This document shows positions 53,829 through 64,000 of a stretch of 64,000 nt of DNA, in pieces; position 1 is the first letter of the stretch, and every line of letters starts with the position of its first letter. The notes beneath the pieces are model-generated. The model saw only the letters and a list, made by a program, of their open reading frames with translations, was not told the DNA's origin and searched no databases. A program made the position numbers and the translations under genes. Source of the stretch: Candidatus Providencia siddallii (GTDB lineage Bacteria > Pseudomonadota > Gammaproteobacteria > Enterobacterales > Enterobacteriaceae); assembly GCF_964026685.1 (NCBI RefSeq), contig NZ_OZ034688.1, positions 434,001 through 498,000 on the forward strand, given 5' to 3'.

Positions 53829-54777
53829 TAAAAGTTATATCAACTTCTTCATTGTTATAATAGTAACGAATACCATTAGATTGCGATTTTATTGTACCGA
53901 TACAAGTAAAATCAACACTAAAACGTTTTAATGTTGTTTCTAATAAATCTTTATTAACTTTAGATATTGTAAAACATAATTCATAATCATCACCACCACT
54001 TAATGACCATAAACGATTTTGTTCAAATGTAGTATTTTGTTTTAATGCTTCTGATTGAGGTAAATTATTAATATCAATACACGCACCACAACAACTTGCA
54101 TTTAAAATATGTTTTATATCAGAAACCAAACCATCAGAAATATCAATAGCTGAAGATGCGATATTCCGTAAAATTTTACCTTCTAAAATACGTGCTTTAG
54201 GTCTTAAATAACGATTAATTAAATATTTTTTATAAAATGTATTTTCAACTTTTAATTCATTTTTTAAAATAGCAAGACCGGCAGCACTATCACCTAGTGT
54301 ACCAGTAATATAAATAAAATCTCCATTTTGTGCACCAGATCTAGATAATTCCATTCCAATTGGAATATAACCATAAACAGTATACGTTATGCTCATAGGT
54401 CCACGAGTAGTATCACCACCAATTAATTGCATTCCATAATAATTTAATTGTTTAAAAAAAATATTACTAAAATTTTCTATCCAATTAAAATCTATAAAAG
54501 GTAAAGTGATAGCTAAAGATATCCAAACAGGATCAGCCCCCATAGCAGCAAGATCACTTAAACTTGAAGCTAATGTTTTATAAGCAATATCATCTGGTGA
54601 AATATTAGGTAAAAAATGAATACCAGAAACAAATGTATCCGTACTAATTGCTAATTGTTGTTTATCTGGTATCACAACAACAGCACAATCATCTCCGATA
54701 CCAATATTTACATCTCGCCTATTCTTTTTTTGACGATCAAAATAATCCCAAATAAGATTAAATTCACTATATAACAT
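53794..54777 (-). CDS. thiL: Thiamine-monophosphate kinase
   Basis: Phosphorylates thiamine monophosphate to the active thiamine diphosphate, the cofactor of Dxs. 327 residues (E. coli 325). Motifs NIGIGDDCAVV, the metal/ATP aspartates in STDTFVSGIHF, ASSLSDLAAMGADP, QLIGGDTTRGP and AIDISDGLVSDI, and SGGDDYELCFT. It follows nusB and overlaps pgpA. One of three genes here that end in TAG. Confidence 0.96.
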   Translation of the reverse strand: MLYSEFNLIWDYFDRQKKNRRDVNIGIGDDCAVVVIPDKQQLAISTDTFVSGIHFLPNISPDDIAYKTLASSLSDLAAMGADPVWISLAITLPFIDFNWIENFSNIFFKQLNYYGMQLIGGDTTRGPMSITYTVYGYIPIGMELSRSGAQNGDFIYITGTLGDSAAGLAILKNELKVENTFYKKYLINRYLRPKARILEGKILRNIASSAIDISDGLVSDIKHILNASCCGACIDINNLPQSEALKQNTTFEQNRLWSLSGGDDYELCFTISKVNKDLLETTLKRFSVDFTCIGTIKSQSNGIRYYYNNEEVDITFNGFEHFIINKN

Positions 54778-54855
54778 TATAATTTTCCATTTTAAAAAAA
54801 ATTATTTTATAAATTTATTTATTTTATATTAATTATATAAAATATAATAACTAGT

Positions 54856-55272
54856 TTATTTTTCACGATTAATTATATGAATTATTTTATCTAATACACC
54901 ATTAATAAATTTATAACTATATTCAGATCCAAAAATTTTAGCTAATTCAATACCTTCATTAATTATAACTTTATAAGGTATATCTTTACGATAAATTAAT
55001 TCATATATTGAAAGACGTAAAATTGCTTTTTCTATTTGTCCTAAATTATTAAAATCACGAGATAACAAAGGTATCATTAAACTATCAAGTTTTCTTACAT
55101 TATTTGTAATTCCAAAAATTAATTCATAAAAATAAGTTGTATCAATATTTGATATTGTGCATTCATCACTAAAATCATATTCAATTTTAGTAATTGGATT
55201 TTTAGAAATTTGCCACGAATAAATTATTTGTACTACACGTTTTCGAGCTCGAGTACGAGCAATAAGTTTCAT
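54856..55272 (-). CDS. nusB: Transcription antitermination factor NusB
   Basis: RNA-binding factor that, with NusE, loads on boxA for rRNA antitermination. 138 residues (E. coli 139). All-helical protein with the N-terminal [36 protein letters not shown] and [14 protein letters not shown], and the ending FINGVLDKI. It is in the classic riboflavin-nusB-thiL operon. AGGA-like AAGAGGAAAAT stands before the ATG. Stop TAA. Confidence 0.96.
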   Translation of the reverse strand: MKLIARTRARKRVVQIIYSWQISKNPITKIEYDFSDECTISNIDTTYFYELIFGITNNVRKLDSLMIPLLSRDFNNLGQIEKAILRLSIYELIYRKDIPYKVIINEGIELAKIFGSEYSYKFINGVLDKIIHIINREK

Positions 55273-55316
55273 TATTTTCCTCTTAAAAAAGAGATATAAA
55301 AATAATTTATTTGATT

Positions 55317-55790
55317 TTATTTATTTTTAATCTTATTAATTACATTAATCATTTCTAATGCAGTTAACGCTGCTTCAACACCTTTATTACCTAATTTACT
55401 ACCAGATCGTTCAATAGCTTGTTCAATATTTTCAGTAGTTAAAATACCTAAGGCAATTGGGATTTCATTATTAATTCCAATACTAGAAATAGAAGAAATA
55501 CAATCATTTGATAAATATTTAAAATGTTTTGTATTACCACGAATAATAGTACCTAATGCAATAATTGCATCATATTTTTTAGATTTTGCTAAAATTTTTA
55601 TAATTAATGGTAATTCATAAACACCTGGAACCCAAATAACGGTTATATTATTTTTTAATATTTGACCTATTCGTTCTAAAGAATCAATAGCACCCTCCAA
55701 TAATTTGTCATTAATAAAATGATTAAATCGTGCAACTATCACAGCTATAAATGAATTTGTAGCTGTAAGTGTACCTTTTATAATATTCAT
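55317..55790 (-). CDS. ribH: 6,7-dimethyl-8-ribityllumazine synthase
   Basis: Condenses the pyrimidine precursor with dihydroxybutanone phosphate, the penultimate step of riboflavin synthesis (also called ribE in E. coli). 157 residues from this start (E. coli 156). Motifs [40 protein letters not shown] and [14 protein letters not shown]. An upstream ATG at 55802 adds four residues, but the second ATG (55790) has GGA seven bases before it and matches the E. coli start MNII, so I choose it. Stop TAA. Confidence 0.94.
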   Translation of the reverse strand: MNIIKGTLTATNSFIAVIVARFNHFINDKLLEGAIDSLERIGQILKNNITVIWVPGVYELPLIIKILAKSKKYDAIIALGTIIRGNTKHFKYLSNDCISSISSIGINNEIPIALGILTTENIEQAIERSGSKLGNKGVEAALTALEMINVINKIKNK

Positions 55791-55807
55791 ATTATTTTCC
55801 ATAAAAA

Positions 55808-56920
55808 TTATTTTTTATTATAAATTGTAATACGTAAATCATTACCTATTTTTTTTATATTTGAAAATTTAAATTTAGGAGCATCAGATATAATATTAAT
55901 TCCAGAAAAATCAACTAAATTACAAGCATCTTTACCAAAAAATTTAGGAGCAATATAAATAATTAATTCATCAAATAAATTAAATTTTATTAACGAAGTA
56001 GCAAATTTAGAACCAGATTCAACTAAAATAGTATTAATTTTTTTACTACCTAATTTTATCATTAAATTTATTAAATTATTATATTGATATTCAAAATTAA
56101 AAAATACTTCTTCTACATCGCCTTTCCATTTAATATCATTATGTAAACATGAGCGAATTAATAAACATTTTCCTTCTAATTGTGTTATTTTATGATTTGG
56201 AGTAATTAAATTTTTTTTATCTAAAACTATACGTATAGGTTGCCGTAATTGTTTTTCTTTGTAGTCTTCTTTTATATTCAATGGAAGTTCATGCCAACGT
56301 ACAGTTAAAGAAGGATTATCAATTATAACAGTTTTACTTGTAGTTAAAATAGCACATGATTCAGAACGTAATTTTTGTACATCTTTTCTAGAATCTATAC
56401 ATGTAATCCATTTACTTTTTCCTGATTTAAGTGCAATTTTACCATCTAAAGAACAAGCAAGTTTTAATCTAATATAAGGTATACCTGTACGCATTCGCTT
56501 AATAAAACCACGATTAATAGTTTCAGCTTTTTTTAAAAAAACATTTTTTTTTATTTTTAATCCAGCTTTTAAAAGCATATTTATACCCATACCTGATACT
56601 TTTGGGTTTGGATCTTTCATTGCAACTACAACACGACTTACACCTGCTTTAATTAAAGCTTTTGCACATGGAGGGGTATGTCCATAATGACTACAAGGCT
56701 CTAATGTAACATATACTGTTGCATTTTTAGCTTTTTCTTTTGCCATTTCTAATGCTAATATTTCCGCATGAGCATTACCTGTTTTTTGATGAAAACCTTC
56801 ACCAACTATTACATTATTTTTTACAATTACACATCCGACATTAGGATTAGGTGTAACAGTAAATCGACCTTTTTGTGCTATTTCAAGAGCACGATTCATA
56901 TAAAATTGATCTTTATACAT
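55808..56920 (-). CDS. ribD: Bifunctional riboflavin deaminase/reductase RibD
   Basis: Carries out the deamination and reduction of the pyrimidine intermediate of riboflavin synthesis. 370 residues (E. coli 367). N-terminal deaminase with zinc ligands in [10 protein letters not shown] (residue 50) and in [15 protein letters not shown]-terminal reductase with [16 protein letters not shown] and TVRW. Start ATG overlaps the nrdR stop as TAATG, which implies translational coupling. Stop TAA. Confidence 0.97.
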   Translation of the reverse strand: MYKDQFYMNRALEIAQKGRFTVTPNPNVGCVIVKNNVIVGEGFHQKTGNAHAEILALEMAKEKAKNATVYVTLEPCSHYGHTPPCAKALIKAGVSRVVVAMKDPNPKVSGMGINMLLKAGLKIKKNVFLKKAETINRGFIKRMRTGIPYIRLKLACSLDGKIALKSGKSKWITCIDSRKDVQKLRSESCAILTTSKTVIIDNPSLTVRWHELPLNIKEDYKEKQLRQPIRIVLDKKNLITPNHKITQLEGKCLLIRSCLHNDIKWKGDVEEVFFNFEYQYNNLINLMIKLGSKKINTILVESGSKFATSLIKFNLFDELIIYIAPKFFGKDACNLVDFSGINIISDAPKFKFSNIKKIGNDLRITIYNKK

Positions 56921-57375
56921 TATTTATTACATTCCAATTTATCAATTTCTTCCCAAAACTCATTAACATCTTTAAAACTACGATAAACAGAAACAAAACG
57001 TATATATGCAACTTTATCAATTTTTTTTAATTCATTCATAACTAATTTCCCAATAAATTTAGATTTCACCTCTCGTTCACCTATAGAACGCAACTGATTT
57101 TTAATATTACTAATCGCAGATTCAATAGAATATAAATCAATATTTCGTTTTTCTAAAGCTTTTAACATACTTATACTAAGTTTTTTTTCGTCAAAAGGTT
57201 CACGTATTTTATCATTTTTAATTATACGTGGCATTATAAGTTCTATTATTTCAAATGTAGTAAAACGTTCATTACAAATTTGACATTTTCGTCTACGACG
57301 AACTTTTGTTTCACTACAAAATAAACGAGAATTAATAACTTTTGTATTAATTGCAAAACAAAATGGACAACGCAT
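56920..57375 (-). CDS. nrdR: Transcriptional repressor NrdR
   Basis: Zinc-ribbon and ATP-cone protein that represses ribonucleotide reductase genes. About 151 residues from this start (E. coli 149). Zinc ribbon CPFC...CQIC, the RRRRKC DNA-binding patch, then the ATP cone (about residues 45-140) with [21 protein letters not shown] and [14 protein letters not shown] longer frame begins at 57393, but the ATG at 57375 gives the family start M-x-CPFC and has AGGA seven bases upstream, so I use it. First gene of the riboflavin operon. Stop TAA. Confidence 0.94.
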   Translation of the reverse strand: MRCPFCFAINTKVINSRLFCSETKVRRRRKCQICNERFTTFEIIELIMPRIIKNDKIREPFDEKKLSISMLKALEKRNIDLYSIESAISNIKNQLRSIGEREVKSKFIGKLVMNELKKIDKVAYIRFVSVYRSFKDVNEFWEEIDKLECNK

Positions 57376-58378
57376 AATTTTTCCTGATAACATTTATAAA
57401 TAAATAACATATTTAAAATAATTATTCATTATTAAACATCAGATATTAATATAATGATTATAAATTTAATGTAATATTAATTTTACTTAAAACTTTCTTA
57501 GTTTTAAATATTTATATTTTATAATATTTAAAATAATAATTAAAACTTAAATATTTTAAATAAAAAAATATTTTTAATTATTAAATAACGTATATAAGTA
57601 TGAAAAAAATAAAACAACATTTTTATTTTTTTAATAATTTTAATAAAAATTAAAAAAATAATTAAATATATTAAACTTTATTAAAAAATATTTTATAATA
57701 AAACATTAAATAAATAAAAATCAATTTTTATTATAAAATAATATTTAAAATATTATTTATTTTAATAGATATTAAAATTATTTGATTATATATCAATACA
57801 ATATTATATATTAAATACAATTATTTTAATATTATATATTTTAAAATTAAAATAAAATATTTAATATTATTTAAAATAATTAAAAACATTTTTTTATATT
57901 TTAATCTAATATATATTAATATTATATTTACAATGATATTTATATTAAAATTTTATTAAAATTATTTAATAATAATCACTTATTAAAAATAATAAAATAT
58001 ATTAAAACATTAAATTTTATTATTTATATATACTAAAATATTTAAAAAAATTTTATTAACTTAATTAAACATAATCTTAAATTTTTAAAATATATATATT
58101 ATATATAATTTTTTTAAAAAATAATCTTTTTTAAAATGAAAGAAATTTGTTTTGATTATCCATAATAAGATATCTTTTAAATTAAAATAAATATTTTTAT
58201 ATATTTAATTAATATATTTATTTAAAAAATATATTTTTAAAATAAAAAATTAATATTCATTTAAATATATTTATTTTATGATAAAATATATTTTTTAAAA
58301 AAATAAAAAACATTTTATATAAAAATATATAAGCAATAAAATAAATAAAATTTAAAATAATAAATAAGAGAGAAAAAT
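57376..58378. other. Longest non-coding stretch of the window
   Basis: About 1 kb between divergent nrdR and the peroxiredoxin gene, almost entirely A/T. A short patch near 58137-58185 has more G and C, but no known element could be recognised. In E. coli genes such as yajI, tsx, yajD and secF lie upstream of nrdR. AGAGAGAAAAAT precedes the next start. Confidence 0.55.
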
Positions 58379-58981
58379 ATGACTTTAGTAGCAAGAGAAG
58401 CACCGGATTTTATAGCCCCAGCTGTTCTTAGTAATGGTGAAATAATTAAAAATTTTCATTTAAAAAATCATTTAAAAAATCATTTAGCAATAATTTTCTT
58501 TTGGCCGATGGATTTTACTTTTGTGTGTCCTTCAGAATTAATTGCATTTAATAATCGTTACGAAAAATTTAAAGAACAAGAAGTAAAAATCATTGGTATT
58601 TCTTCTGATTCTGAATTTGTACATAACGCATGGCGTAAAACATCAATAAATAATGGTGGTATTGGAAAAATTAAATTTCCTATGATTGCTGATACTAAAC
58701 ATGAAATTATGAAATCTTATAAAATTGAACATCCAGAAGAAGGAGTTGCTTTACGTGCTTCTTTTCTTATTGATAAAAAAGGAATTGTTCGTCATCAAAT
58801 AATAAATGATTTAGCATTTGGCCGTAACATTGACGAAATGCTTCGTATGGTTGATGCATTACAATTTCACGAAAAAAATGGAGAAGCTTGTCCTGCTCAA
58901 TGGGAAAAAGGAAAAGAAGGAATCAATACAACCGAAAGAGGAATAGCAAATTTTTTAATAAAAAATGCAAATAATCTTTAA
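58379..58981 (+). CDS. ahpC: Peroxiredoxin, AhpC/TSA family (typical 2-Cys)
   Basis: Reduces hydrogen peroxide and organic peroxides. 200 residues. Peroxidatic cysteine at residue 50 in MDFTFVCPSEL, catalytic arginine in ALRASFLIDKKG, resolving cysteine near residue 171 in GEACPAQW. It resembles the Tsa-type enzyme of Buchnera more than E. coli AhpC, so the symbol is a family label. Residues 27-35 contain a duplicated LKNH unit from a 12-base tandem repeat. The electron donor (AhpF or thioredoxin) is not in the window. A hairpin follows the TAA stop. Confidence 0.93.
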   Translation: MTLVAREAPDFIAPAVLSNGEIIKNFHLKNHLKNHLAIIFFWPMDFTFVCPSELIAFNNRYEKFKEQEVKIIGISSDSEFVHNAWRKTSINNGGIGKIKFPMIADTKHEIMKSYKIEHPEEGVALRASFLIDKKGIVRHQIINDLAFGRNIDEMLRMVDALQFHEKNGEACPAQWEKGKEGINTTERGIANFLIKNANNL

Positions 58982-58993
58982 TTTTTTATAGTA

Positions 58994-59023
58994 TTTAATG
59001 CGGATTAATTAATTCGCATTAAA
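58994..59023 (+). terminator. Hairpin terminator after the peroxiredoxin gene
   Basis: Nine-bp stem TTTAATGCG / CGCATTAAA that can extend inward through the self-complementary centre, 12 bases past the stop of ahpC. Three G-C pairs in a row are unusual for intergenic DNA here. T-rich sequence follows about 10 bases later. Confidence 0.6.
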
Positions 59024-59463
59024 TATTACATAGTTTTTGCTTTATATATAAAACAATAATTAATTAATTATAGATATAATATATAACTAATAATCTATAT
59101 TAGATTACAATAAATAAATTTATTTTATAATATTAAATAAAAAATATTTTTAATAATGAATTATTTCAAAAAATAATTATGTAAAAAAAATACAAAATAA
59201 AACTTAATATTATCTTATACAAATTTTTATCTAATAGTATTAAAATTAACTATAAATTTAATTTCTAATATTATTTTAAATAACTTAACAATATTTAAAA
59301 AATTAAACTCATAAATTAATAGTTTTCTATATCAATTATTATTTATAATTAACATATTTATATAAAATATTATTCTATAAAAATAAATAAAATTTTATAT
59401 AAATATATAAAAATTAAAAACTAAAAAAATATAAAAAAATAATTTTATCAAGGATATTTAATA
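59024..59463. other. Non-coding region before fbp
   Basis: 440 AT-rich bases with no recognisable gene or RNA. AAGGATAT stands just before the fbp start. Confidence 0.45.
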
Positions 59464-60459
59464 ATGACAAAATTTGAAAAATTTCTTTTTGAACAAAAAT
59501 TTCATTCTAAAACAGAATATGAAATAAACGAATTAATATTATCAATAATATTAGCAGCAAAATTTATTCAACACAAAATAAACTCACCTAAATTTAAAAA
59601 TATATTAAAAAATAATGATAATAATATAAATATTCAAGGTGAAATACAAATGAAATTAGATCAATATGCAAATAATAAATTTAAACATATTTTAAAATTT
59701 CAAAAAAATGTTGCAGGGCTCGTATCTGAAGAAGAAGAAAATATCATTATTTTTGATAACGACCGTGCAAAAAAAGCTAAATATATAATTTTAATTGACC
59801 CACTTGATGGTTCTTCAAATATAGATGTCAATATTCCAATTGGAACAATTTTTTCTATTTATCAACGCGTCACGCCAATTGGTTTTTTAATAGATAAAAA
59901 TGATTTTCTTCAACCTGGAAATAAACAAATAGCAGCTGGTTATATACTTTATGGAGCTTCAACTATATTAGTTTTTACAACAGGTTATGGAGTGAACATA
60001 TATACATATGATTCATCTTTAGGAGTTTTTATTTTATCTCAAAAAAAAATAATATATCCACAAAAAGATTTAATTTATTCTATAAATGAAAGTAACTATT
60101 TTAGTTTTTCAAAAGAAATAAAAAAATATATTAAATATTGTCAAAAACAAAATAAAATTATTGAAAATTATTATATTTCACGATATGTTGGGTCTCTTGT
60201 TGCGGATTTTCATCGTAATTTAATAAAAGGAGGAATTTATATTTATCCAAATACAATAAAATACCCAACTGGGAAACTTCGTTTATTATATGAATGCAAT
60301 CCAATCGCATTTTTAGCTGAACAAGCTGAAGGCAAGGCTAGTAATGGTACAAGTCGAATTTTAGATATCATTCCAAATAAATTACATCAACGTTCACAAT
60401 TAATTGTAGGAACAAAATCAATGGTAAATAAAGTTGAATACTTTATAAATAAACTTTAA
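59464..60459 (+). CDS. fbp: Fructose-1,6-bisphosphatase class I
   Basis: Hydrolyses fructose 1,6-bisphosphate to fructose 6-phosphate, the irreversible step of gluconeogenesis. 331 residues (E. coli 332). Metal-binding acidic motif [11 protein letters not shown] and the signature [19 protein letters not shown], then [20 protein letters not shown] and [19 protein letters not shown]. Its presence with PckA and FbaA argues for sugar-phosphate synthesis from small carbon compounds. In E. coli fbp lies close to ppa and tamB as here. Stop TAA. Confidence 0.97.
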   Translation: MTKFEKFLFEQKFHSKTEYEINELILSIILAAKFIQHKINSPKFKNILKNNDNNINIQGEIQMKLDQYANNKFKHILKFQKNVAGLVSEEEENIIIFDNDRAKKAKYIILIDPLDGSSNIDVNIPIGTIFSIYQRVTPIGFLIDKNDFLQPGNKQIAAGYILYGASTILVFTTGYGVNIYTYDSSLGVFILSQKKIIYPQKDLIYSINESNYFSFSKEIKKYIKYCQKQNKIIENYYISRYVGSLVADFHRNLIKGGIYIYPNTIKYPTGKLRLLYECNPIAFLAEQAEGKASNGTSRILDIIPNKLHQRSQLIVGTKSMVNKVEYFINKL

Positions 60460-60562
60460 TAAAATTAAAAATATATTTTGCTAAATTTTACTTTTAAAGT
60501 ATACAAATTTTAAAAACAATATAAATATAATTTTCAAAATAATTTATTATAAAGGAAATTTT

Positions 60563-61099
60563 ATGAATTTAGATAAAGTTCAAACAGGAAAAAATCCTCC
60601 TGAAGATATTTATGTTATTATAGAAATTTCTGCAAATGCAAATCCTATAAAATACGAAGTAGATAAAAAATCTGGAGCATTATTTGTAGATCGTTTTATA
60701 TTAACCACAATGTTTTATCCATGTAATTATGGATATATTAACAAAACATTATCTTTAGATGGTGATCCACTTGATGCATTAGTTCCTACTCCATATCCTA
60801 TACAATCAGGTTCAATAATTTATTGCAGACCGATTGGAACATTAGAAATGATAGATGAATCAGGTGAAGATTTAAAAATAATTGCGGTTCCTCATAATAA
60901 ATTAATAAAAGAATATAATCTCATAAAAGATATAAAAGATTTATCAAAATTACTTAAAAAACAATTAATTCATTTTTTTACACATTATAAAGAACTAGAA
61001 GAAAAAAAATGGGTTAAAGTTAAAGGATGGGGTGATAAAAATAAAGCAAAACAAGAAATAATTTCTTCTATAGAAAGATATAAAAATAATCTTTTATAA
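60563..61099 (+). CDS. ppa: Inorganic pyrophosphatase
   Basis: Splits pyrophosphate and so drives nucleic-acid and aminoacyl-tRNA synthesis. 178 residues (E. coli 176). Motifs [41 protein letters not shown], the signature DGDPLDALV and [13 protein letters not shown]; the metal-binding aspartates are intact. AAAGGAAAT precedes the ATG. It converges on tamB. Stop TAA. Confidence 0.97.
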   Translation: MNLDKVQTGKNPPEDIYVIIEISANANPIKYEVDKKSGALFVDRFILTTMFYPCNYGYINKTLSLDGDPLDALVPTPYPIQSGSIIYCRPIGTLEMIDESGEDLKIIAVPHNKLIKEYNLIKDIKDLSKLLKKQLIHFFTHYKELEEKKWVKVKGWGDKNKAKQEIISSIERYKNNLL

Positions 61100-61145
61100 A
61101 ATATATTTTATACAATATATATAAAATTATTGTAAATATATATAA

Positions 61146-64000
61146 TTAAAAATCAAATTGATAAATAATATCTAAAGCATGATTTATACCAGAAACCACC
61201 TCTAAATAAAGTTTAGGTATCAATTGATAACGTAATGTTAATGTTGCTAAAGAATCAAAAATCCCAACACCATATTTTATTTGTAAATCATTAGTAATTT
61301 TACCAGTTACAATAACTTGTGAATCGTTACCTAATCCTTTTAAATCTAATGTTAAATCAGATAAACCTAATATTTTACCTATTTTATCAATTAACACCCC
61401 GCTTTTTGCAATACTTAATCCAATTAATATTGATTTCATATAAGAACTTGTTATACTATTTGAATTTATACCTTCTCCTTTTATTAAATAAGAAAAAGCT
61501 TCTTGTTGTGTTTTAAACGGTTCAGAAAATACATTAATTTTAATATTATCTGCAAAACCTATAAAATTAACACCAGCAATAACACCATCAGATGTATTAT
61601 CTGGATTACGAATAGCTTCAAAATTTAAAAATGGTTGATCAATAGAACCAGAAAACAAAATTTGACCTTTTCGAATTAATAAATCTTGACCATACGTAGA
61701 AAAATGACCAGATTGAATATCTACTTGTCCATTAACATGTAATCCATATATATTTTGAATAACATTCAATAATCCATTCAAACGAACATCCAATCCAAAT
61801 GCATTTAATTTAACATCATTACCAATTTTTATTTTTAAATTAGTACAAATAGGTAAAAAAAATAATTTTTTTGTAATTTGTTTATCTTTTTCATCTAACA
61901 TAATAACATCTGATGATTGATTAATAATAGATATTGGTATTTCATTAACAAAAATTCTTGAGGAAGGAAAATCTATTGTTCCATTTATTGTTAATAATGA
62001 AGATGAAAATTTTAAAACAACATCCATTTGAACATCTGTTTGAATTATTGGTAAAAATGTAAAATATAAATTTTTACCTTTTAATACAAGTTTAGCATCT
62101 AATAAATTAATATTTTTCCAATTTAATTTACAATGAAAATTTAAAAAACCTTCATATGTATTTAATTCTCCTTTTAATATTGAATCAATACCATTAAATA
62201 TAATTTTTAAATTTCCATTTCTAATAACAATTGGTATTTCTGAAGATTCTATTTTTATATTAGAAATATATATATTTCCATAAATTAATGGATTAATTAT
62301 TGTCCCTTTTAAAATTAAATTAGTATTAAATTCACAATTTATAATTTTTTTATTTTTGATAAAATACTTACCAATATTAATTGGAAGATGTTTTATTTCA
62401 ATCTGACCAAACAATAAATTATTTTTTTTTATATTAGAAATTTGTATTCTACTTTTTAATTTAATTAAATTATTTTTTTTTGATAAAACATCAATATAAA
62501 TTTTATTTTTTTCTATATACATATTTAAATTTATTGAATTTAATTCAATAGGAATATATATATCTTCAGTAATTTTTGTTATTTTAATTTTTTCTCCTTG
62601 TAAATTTATATTTATTTTCGGAAAATTAAATAAATTATCAAAAATTATATTTATTTTACCAAAAAATAAACCATTAATACGAATATTTTTAGATATAAAT
62701 GATTCAAAAATTTTTGCATCTAAACGATCTAATACAATATTAAAATCAATATATTTTATTATTTCAGATAATTTTAATAAAACACAAATTTTATTAAAAT
62801 TATCTAATAAAAAATTACTTCCAATGAATTTTCGTGTATGTTTTATATTTTTAAAAAACGTTTTTTCTTCTAATTGATATTTACTAGTAATATTTTTATA
62901 TATAATATTTATTAAATTTTCATAAATATCTTTAATCGAATAATTATTTTTTTTTGTTAAAATAATACATCCTTTAATTTGATTACTAACTACGTATATT
63001 TTAAAATTATTTATTTTTTTATTATTTTTAATATAAAATATTATTTCTTTTAAAATAAAATTAGATCTTTTGAAATCATATAAAAAAATAGAAAATTCAT
63101 TATTTATTTTTTTATCTGTAGAAAGCATTCCTTTTATTTTAATATTTTTTATATAAATATTATTTTTAAAATTTAAATTATAAATATTAAAATTTATAAA
63201 AGTTTTGATAATTCCAAAATTATTAAATAATTTTATGTTGCAATTAATAATACTATTTTTTTTAAAAAATAATTTTTCATTTAAAAATATATTTAATTTA
63301 ATATTAAAATTATGTTTGTTTATAATAATACCATTTATTTTTAAATGATTTTTACCTAAAAATAAATTAAATTGTTTAATGCTTAATATACTATTAGAAT
63401 TATATTCTATTTTACTATTAAATTTTAATTTTCTATTTTTAATAATCCCATCTAAAAAAAAATTATAAATATTAAATGTTATTTTTTTTTCATATATTTT
63501 TCCATTTATTGCCGCTTTACCTTTAATTTTTAAAGGAAAACCATCATATTTTTCATTTAAATTAATTTTTGAAAAACTTAATATAAAATTCCAATTTATG
63601 ATTTTATTAAAATTAATAAAACCAGTAATATTACTATTTATTTGTGAAGTAATTAAACGAAATGATTTTATTTTTAATTGTTTTTTATTGAAATCACATT
63701 CAATATTTAATTTTGATAGAATTGGTTTTTTTTTAATTATTACTTTATTTAAAATAATATCGTTATAAAAAAAATTACTATTCAAATTTAAATGTATATC
63801 ATTTAAATTTAAAATAAATGATTTTGTTTTTAACAAATTTGCTTTTATTTCCAAAATAGAATCAATTAATCCATGTATTTTTAATATAAAATATAATTTA
63901 TCAAATAAATCACATTTAATAGAAAAAATATTTTTTTTATTATTTAAATATTTTAATTTATTAAAATTATAAATACCGTCTAAAGATATTAAAAATTTAT
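61146..64000 (-). CDS. tamB: Translocation and assembly module subunit TamB (5' part outside window)
   Basis: Large AsmA-like inner-membrane-anchored protein that spans the periplasm and works with TamA in outer-membrane protein or lipid transport. The frame is open to the window edge, giving about 950 of the roughly 1,260 residues of E. coli. The N-terminal two thirds here is a low-complexity beta-strand repeat rich in Ile, Asn and Lys. The C-terminal DUF490 region is conserved: VRLNGLLNVIQNIYGLHVNGQ-type, GQILFSGSIDQPFLNFEAIRNP and LGLSDLTLDLKGLGNDS-type motifs. A TTG at 63852-63854 is not the start. Neighbour order tamB-ppa-fbp resembles E. coli. Stop TAA. Confidence 0.94.
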   Translation of the reverse strand, partial: KFLISLDGIYNFNKLKYLNNKKNIFSIKCDLFDKLYFILKIHGLIDSILEIKANLLKTKSFILNLNDIHLNLNSNFFYNDIILNKVIIKKKPILSKLNIECDFNKKQLKIKSFRLITSQINSNITGFINFNKIINWNFILSFSKINLNEKYDGFPLKIKGKAAINGKIYEKKITFNIYNFFLDGIIKNRKLKFNSKIEYNSNSILSIKQFNLFLGKNHLKINGIIINKHNFNIKLNIFLNEKLFFKKNSIINCNIKLFNNFGIIKTFINFNIYNLNFKNNIYIKNIKIKGMLSTDKKINNEFSIFLYDFKRSNFILKEIIFYIKNNKKINNFKIYVVSNQIKGCIILTKKNNYSIKDIYENLINIIYKNITSKYQLEEKTFFKNIKHTRKFIGSNFLLDNFNKICVLLKLSEIIKYIDFNIVLDRLDAKIFESFISKNIRINGLFFGKINIIFDNLFNFPKININLQGEKIKITKITEDIYIPIELNSINLNMYIEKNKIYIDVLSKKNNLIKLKSRIQISNIKKNNLLFGQIEIKHLPINIGKYFIKNKKIINCEFNTNLILKGTIINPLIYGNIYISNIKIESSEIPIVIRNGNLKIIFNGIDSILKGELNTYEGFLNFHCKLNWKNINLLDAKLVLKGKNLYFTFLPIIQTDVQMDVVLKFSSSLLTINGTIDFPSSRIFVNEIPISIINQSSDVIMLDEKDKQITKKLFFLPICTNLKIKIGNDVKLNAFGLDVRLNGLLNVIQNIYGLHVNGQVDIQSGHFSTYGQDLLIRKGQILFSGSIDQPFLNFEAIRNPDNTSDGVIAGVNFIGFADNIKINVFSEPFKTQQEAFSYLIKGEGINSNSITSSYMKSILIGLSIAKSGVLIDKIGKILGLSDLTLDLKGLGNDSQVIVTGKITNDLQIKYGVGIFDSLATLTLRYQLIPKLYLEVVSGINHALDIIYQFDF

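Noticed and set aside
63852..63854. TTG at 63852-63854 as the start of tamB
   Set aside because: The frame is open to the window edge and the family is about 300 residues longer, so this is an internal codon.

Overview
This window looks like a piece of the chromosome of a strongly reduced, very AT-rich insect-type endosymbiont of the Enterobacterales. All 50 protein genes I can support are one-to-one counterparts of Escherichia coli genes (comparisons are from memory). There are no mobile elements, prophage genes or CRISPR arrays. The intergenic DNA is almost pure A/T and holds the sites of lost genes. Hha, ZipA, YajG, YfgM and RodZ place it in the enteric gamma-proteobacteria; I do not name a species.

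The main result is a change in the genetic code. Five genes (fbaA, pckA, gloB, dxs, pgpA) are each interrupted by exactly one in-frame TGA. Each TGA sits where the E. coli protein has Trp, the reading frame continues intact, and the full length then matches the family. By my reading 46 genes end in TAA and 3 in TAG (pgk, ppiD, thiL); the only candidate TGA stop is in gltX, where TAA follows seven codons later. UGA is therefore best read as Trp, although TGG still supplies about 140 of about 145 Trp codons by my hand count, which suggests an early or incomplete reassignment. I give the full reading-through coordinates for these genes.

Layout. 1-2300: rppH (cut by the window edge), lgt, thyA. 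2400-16700: zipA, the rodZ-ispG-hisS-yfgM-bamB-der operon, pepB, ligA and gltX (cell division, isoprenoids, tRNA charging, outer-membrane assembly, DNA ligation), with a decayed tRNA-Ala gene beside gltX. 16900-17200: tRNA-Val(TAC) and tRNA-Lys(TTT). 17700-25600: pgk, fbaA, gdhA, uspA, pitA, pckA (central carbon, glutamate, phosphate). 26000-33800: nudE, mrcA, aroK, aroB, rpe, trpS. 33900-37400: sodA, grxA, gloB, hha and the 4.5S RNA gene ffs. 37700-46100: ppiD, lon, clpX, clpP, tig (protein quality control). 46500-57400: yajG, panE, thiI, xseB-ispA-dxs and nrdR-ribD-ribH-nusB-thiL-pgpA. 58300-64000: an AhpC/Tsa peroxiredoxin, fbp, ppa, and the C-terminal part of tamB running off the window.

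Together the genes keep gluconeogenesis from amino acids (GdhA, PckA, FbaA, Pgk, Fbp), B-vitamin and cofactor steps (riboflavin, thiamine, pantothenate), the MEP isoprenoid pathway (Dxs, IspG, IspA), early shikimate steps, oxidative-stress defence (SodA, GrxA, peroxiredoxin) and a full chaperone/protease set. Vitamin provision to a host is an inference. Perfect AT-rich hairpins lie at several gene ends and probably act as terminators.
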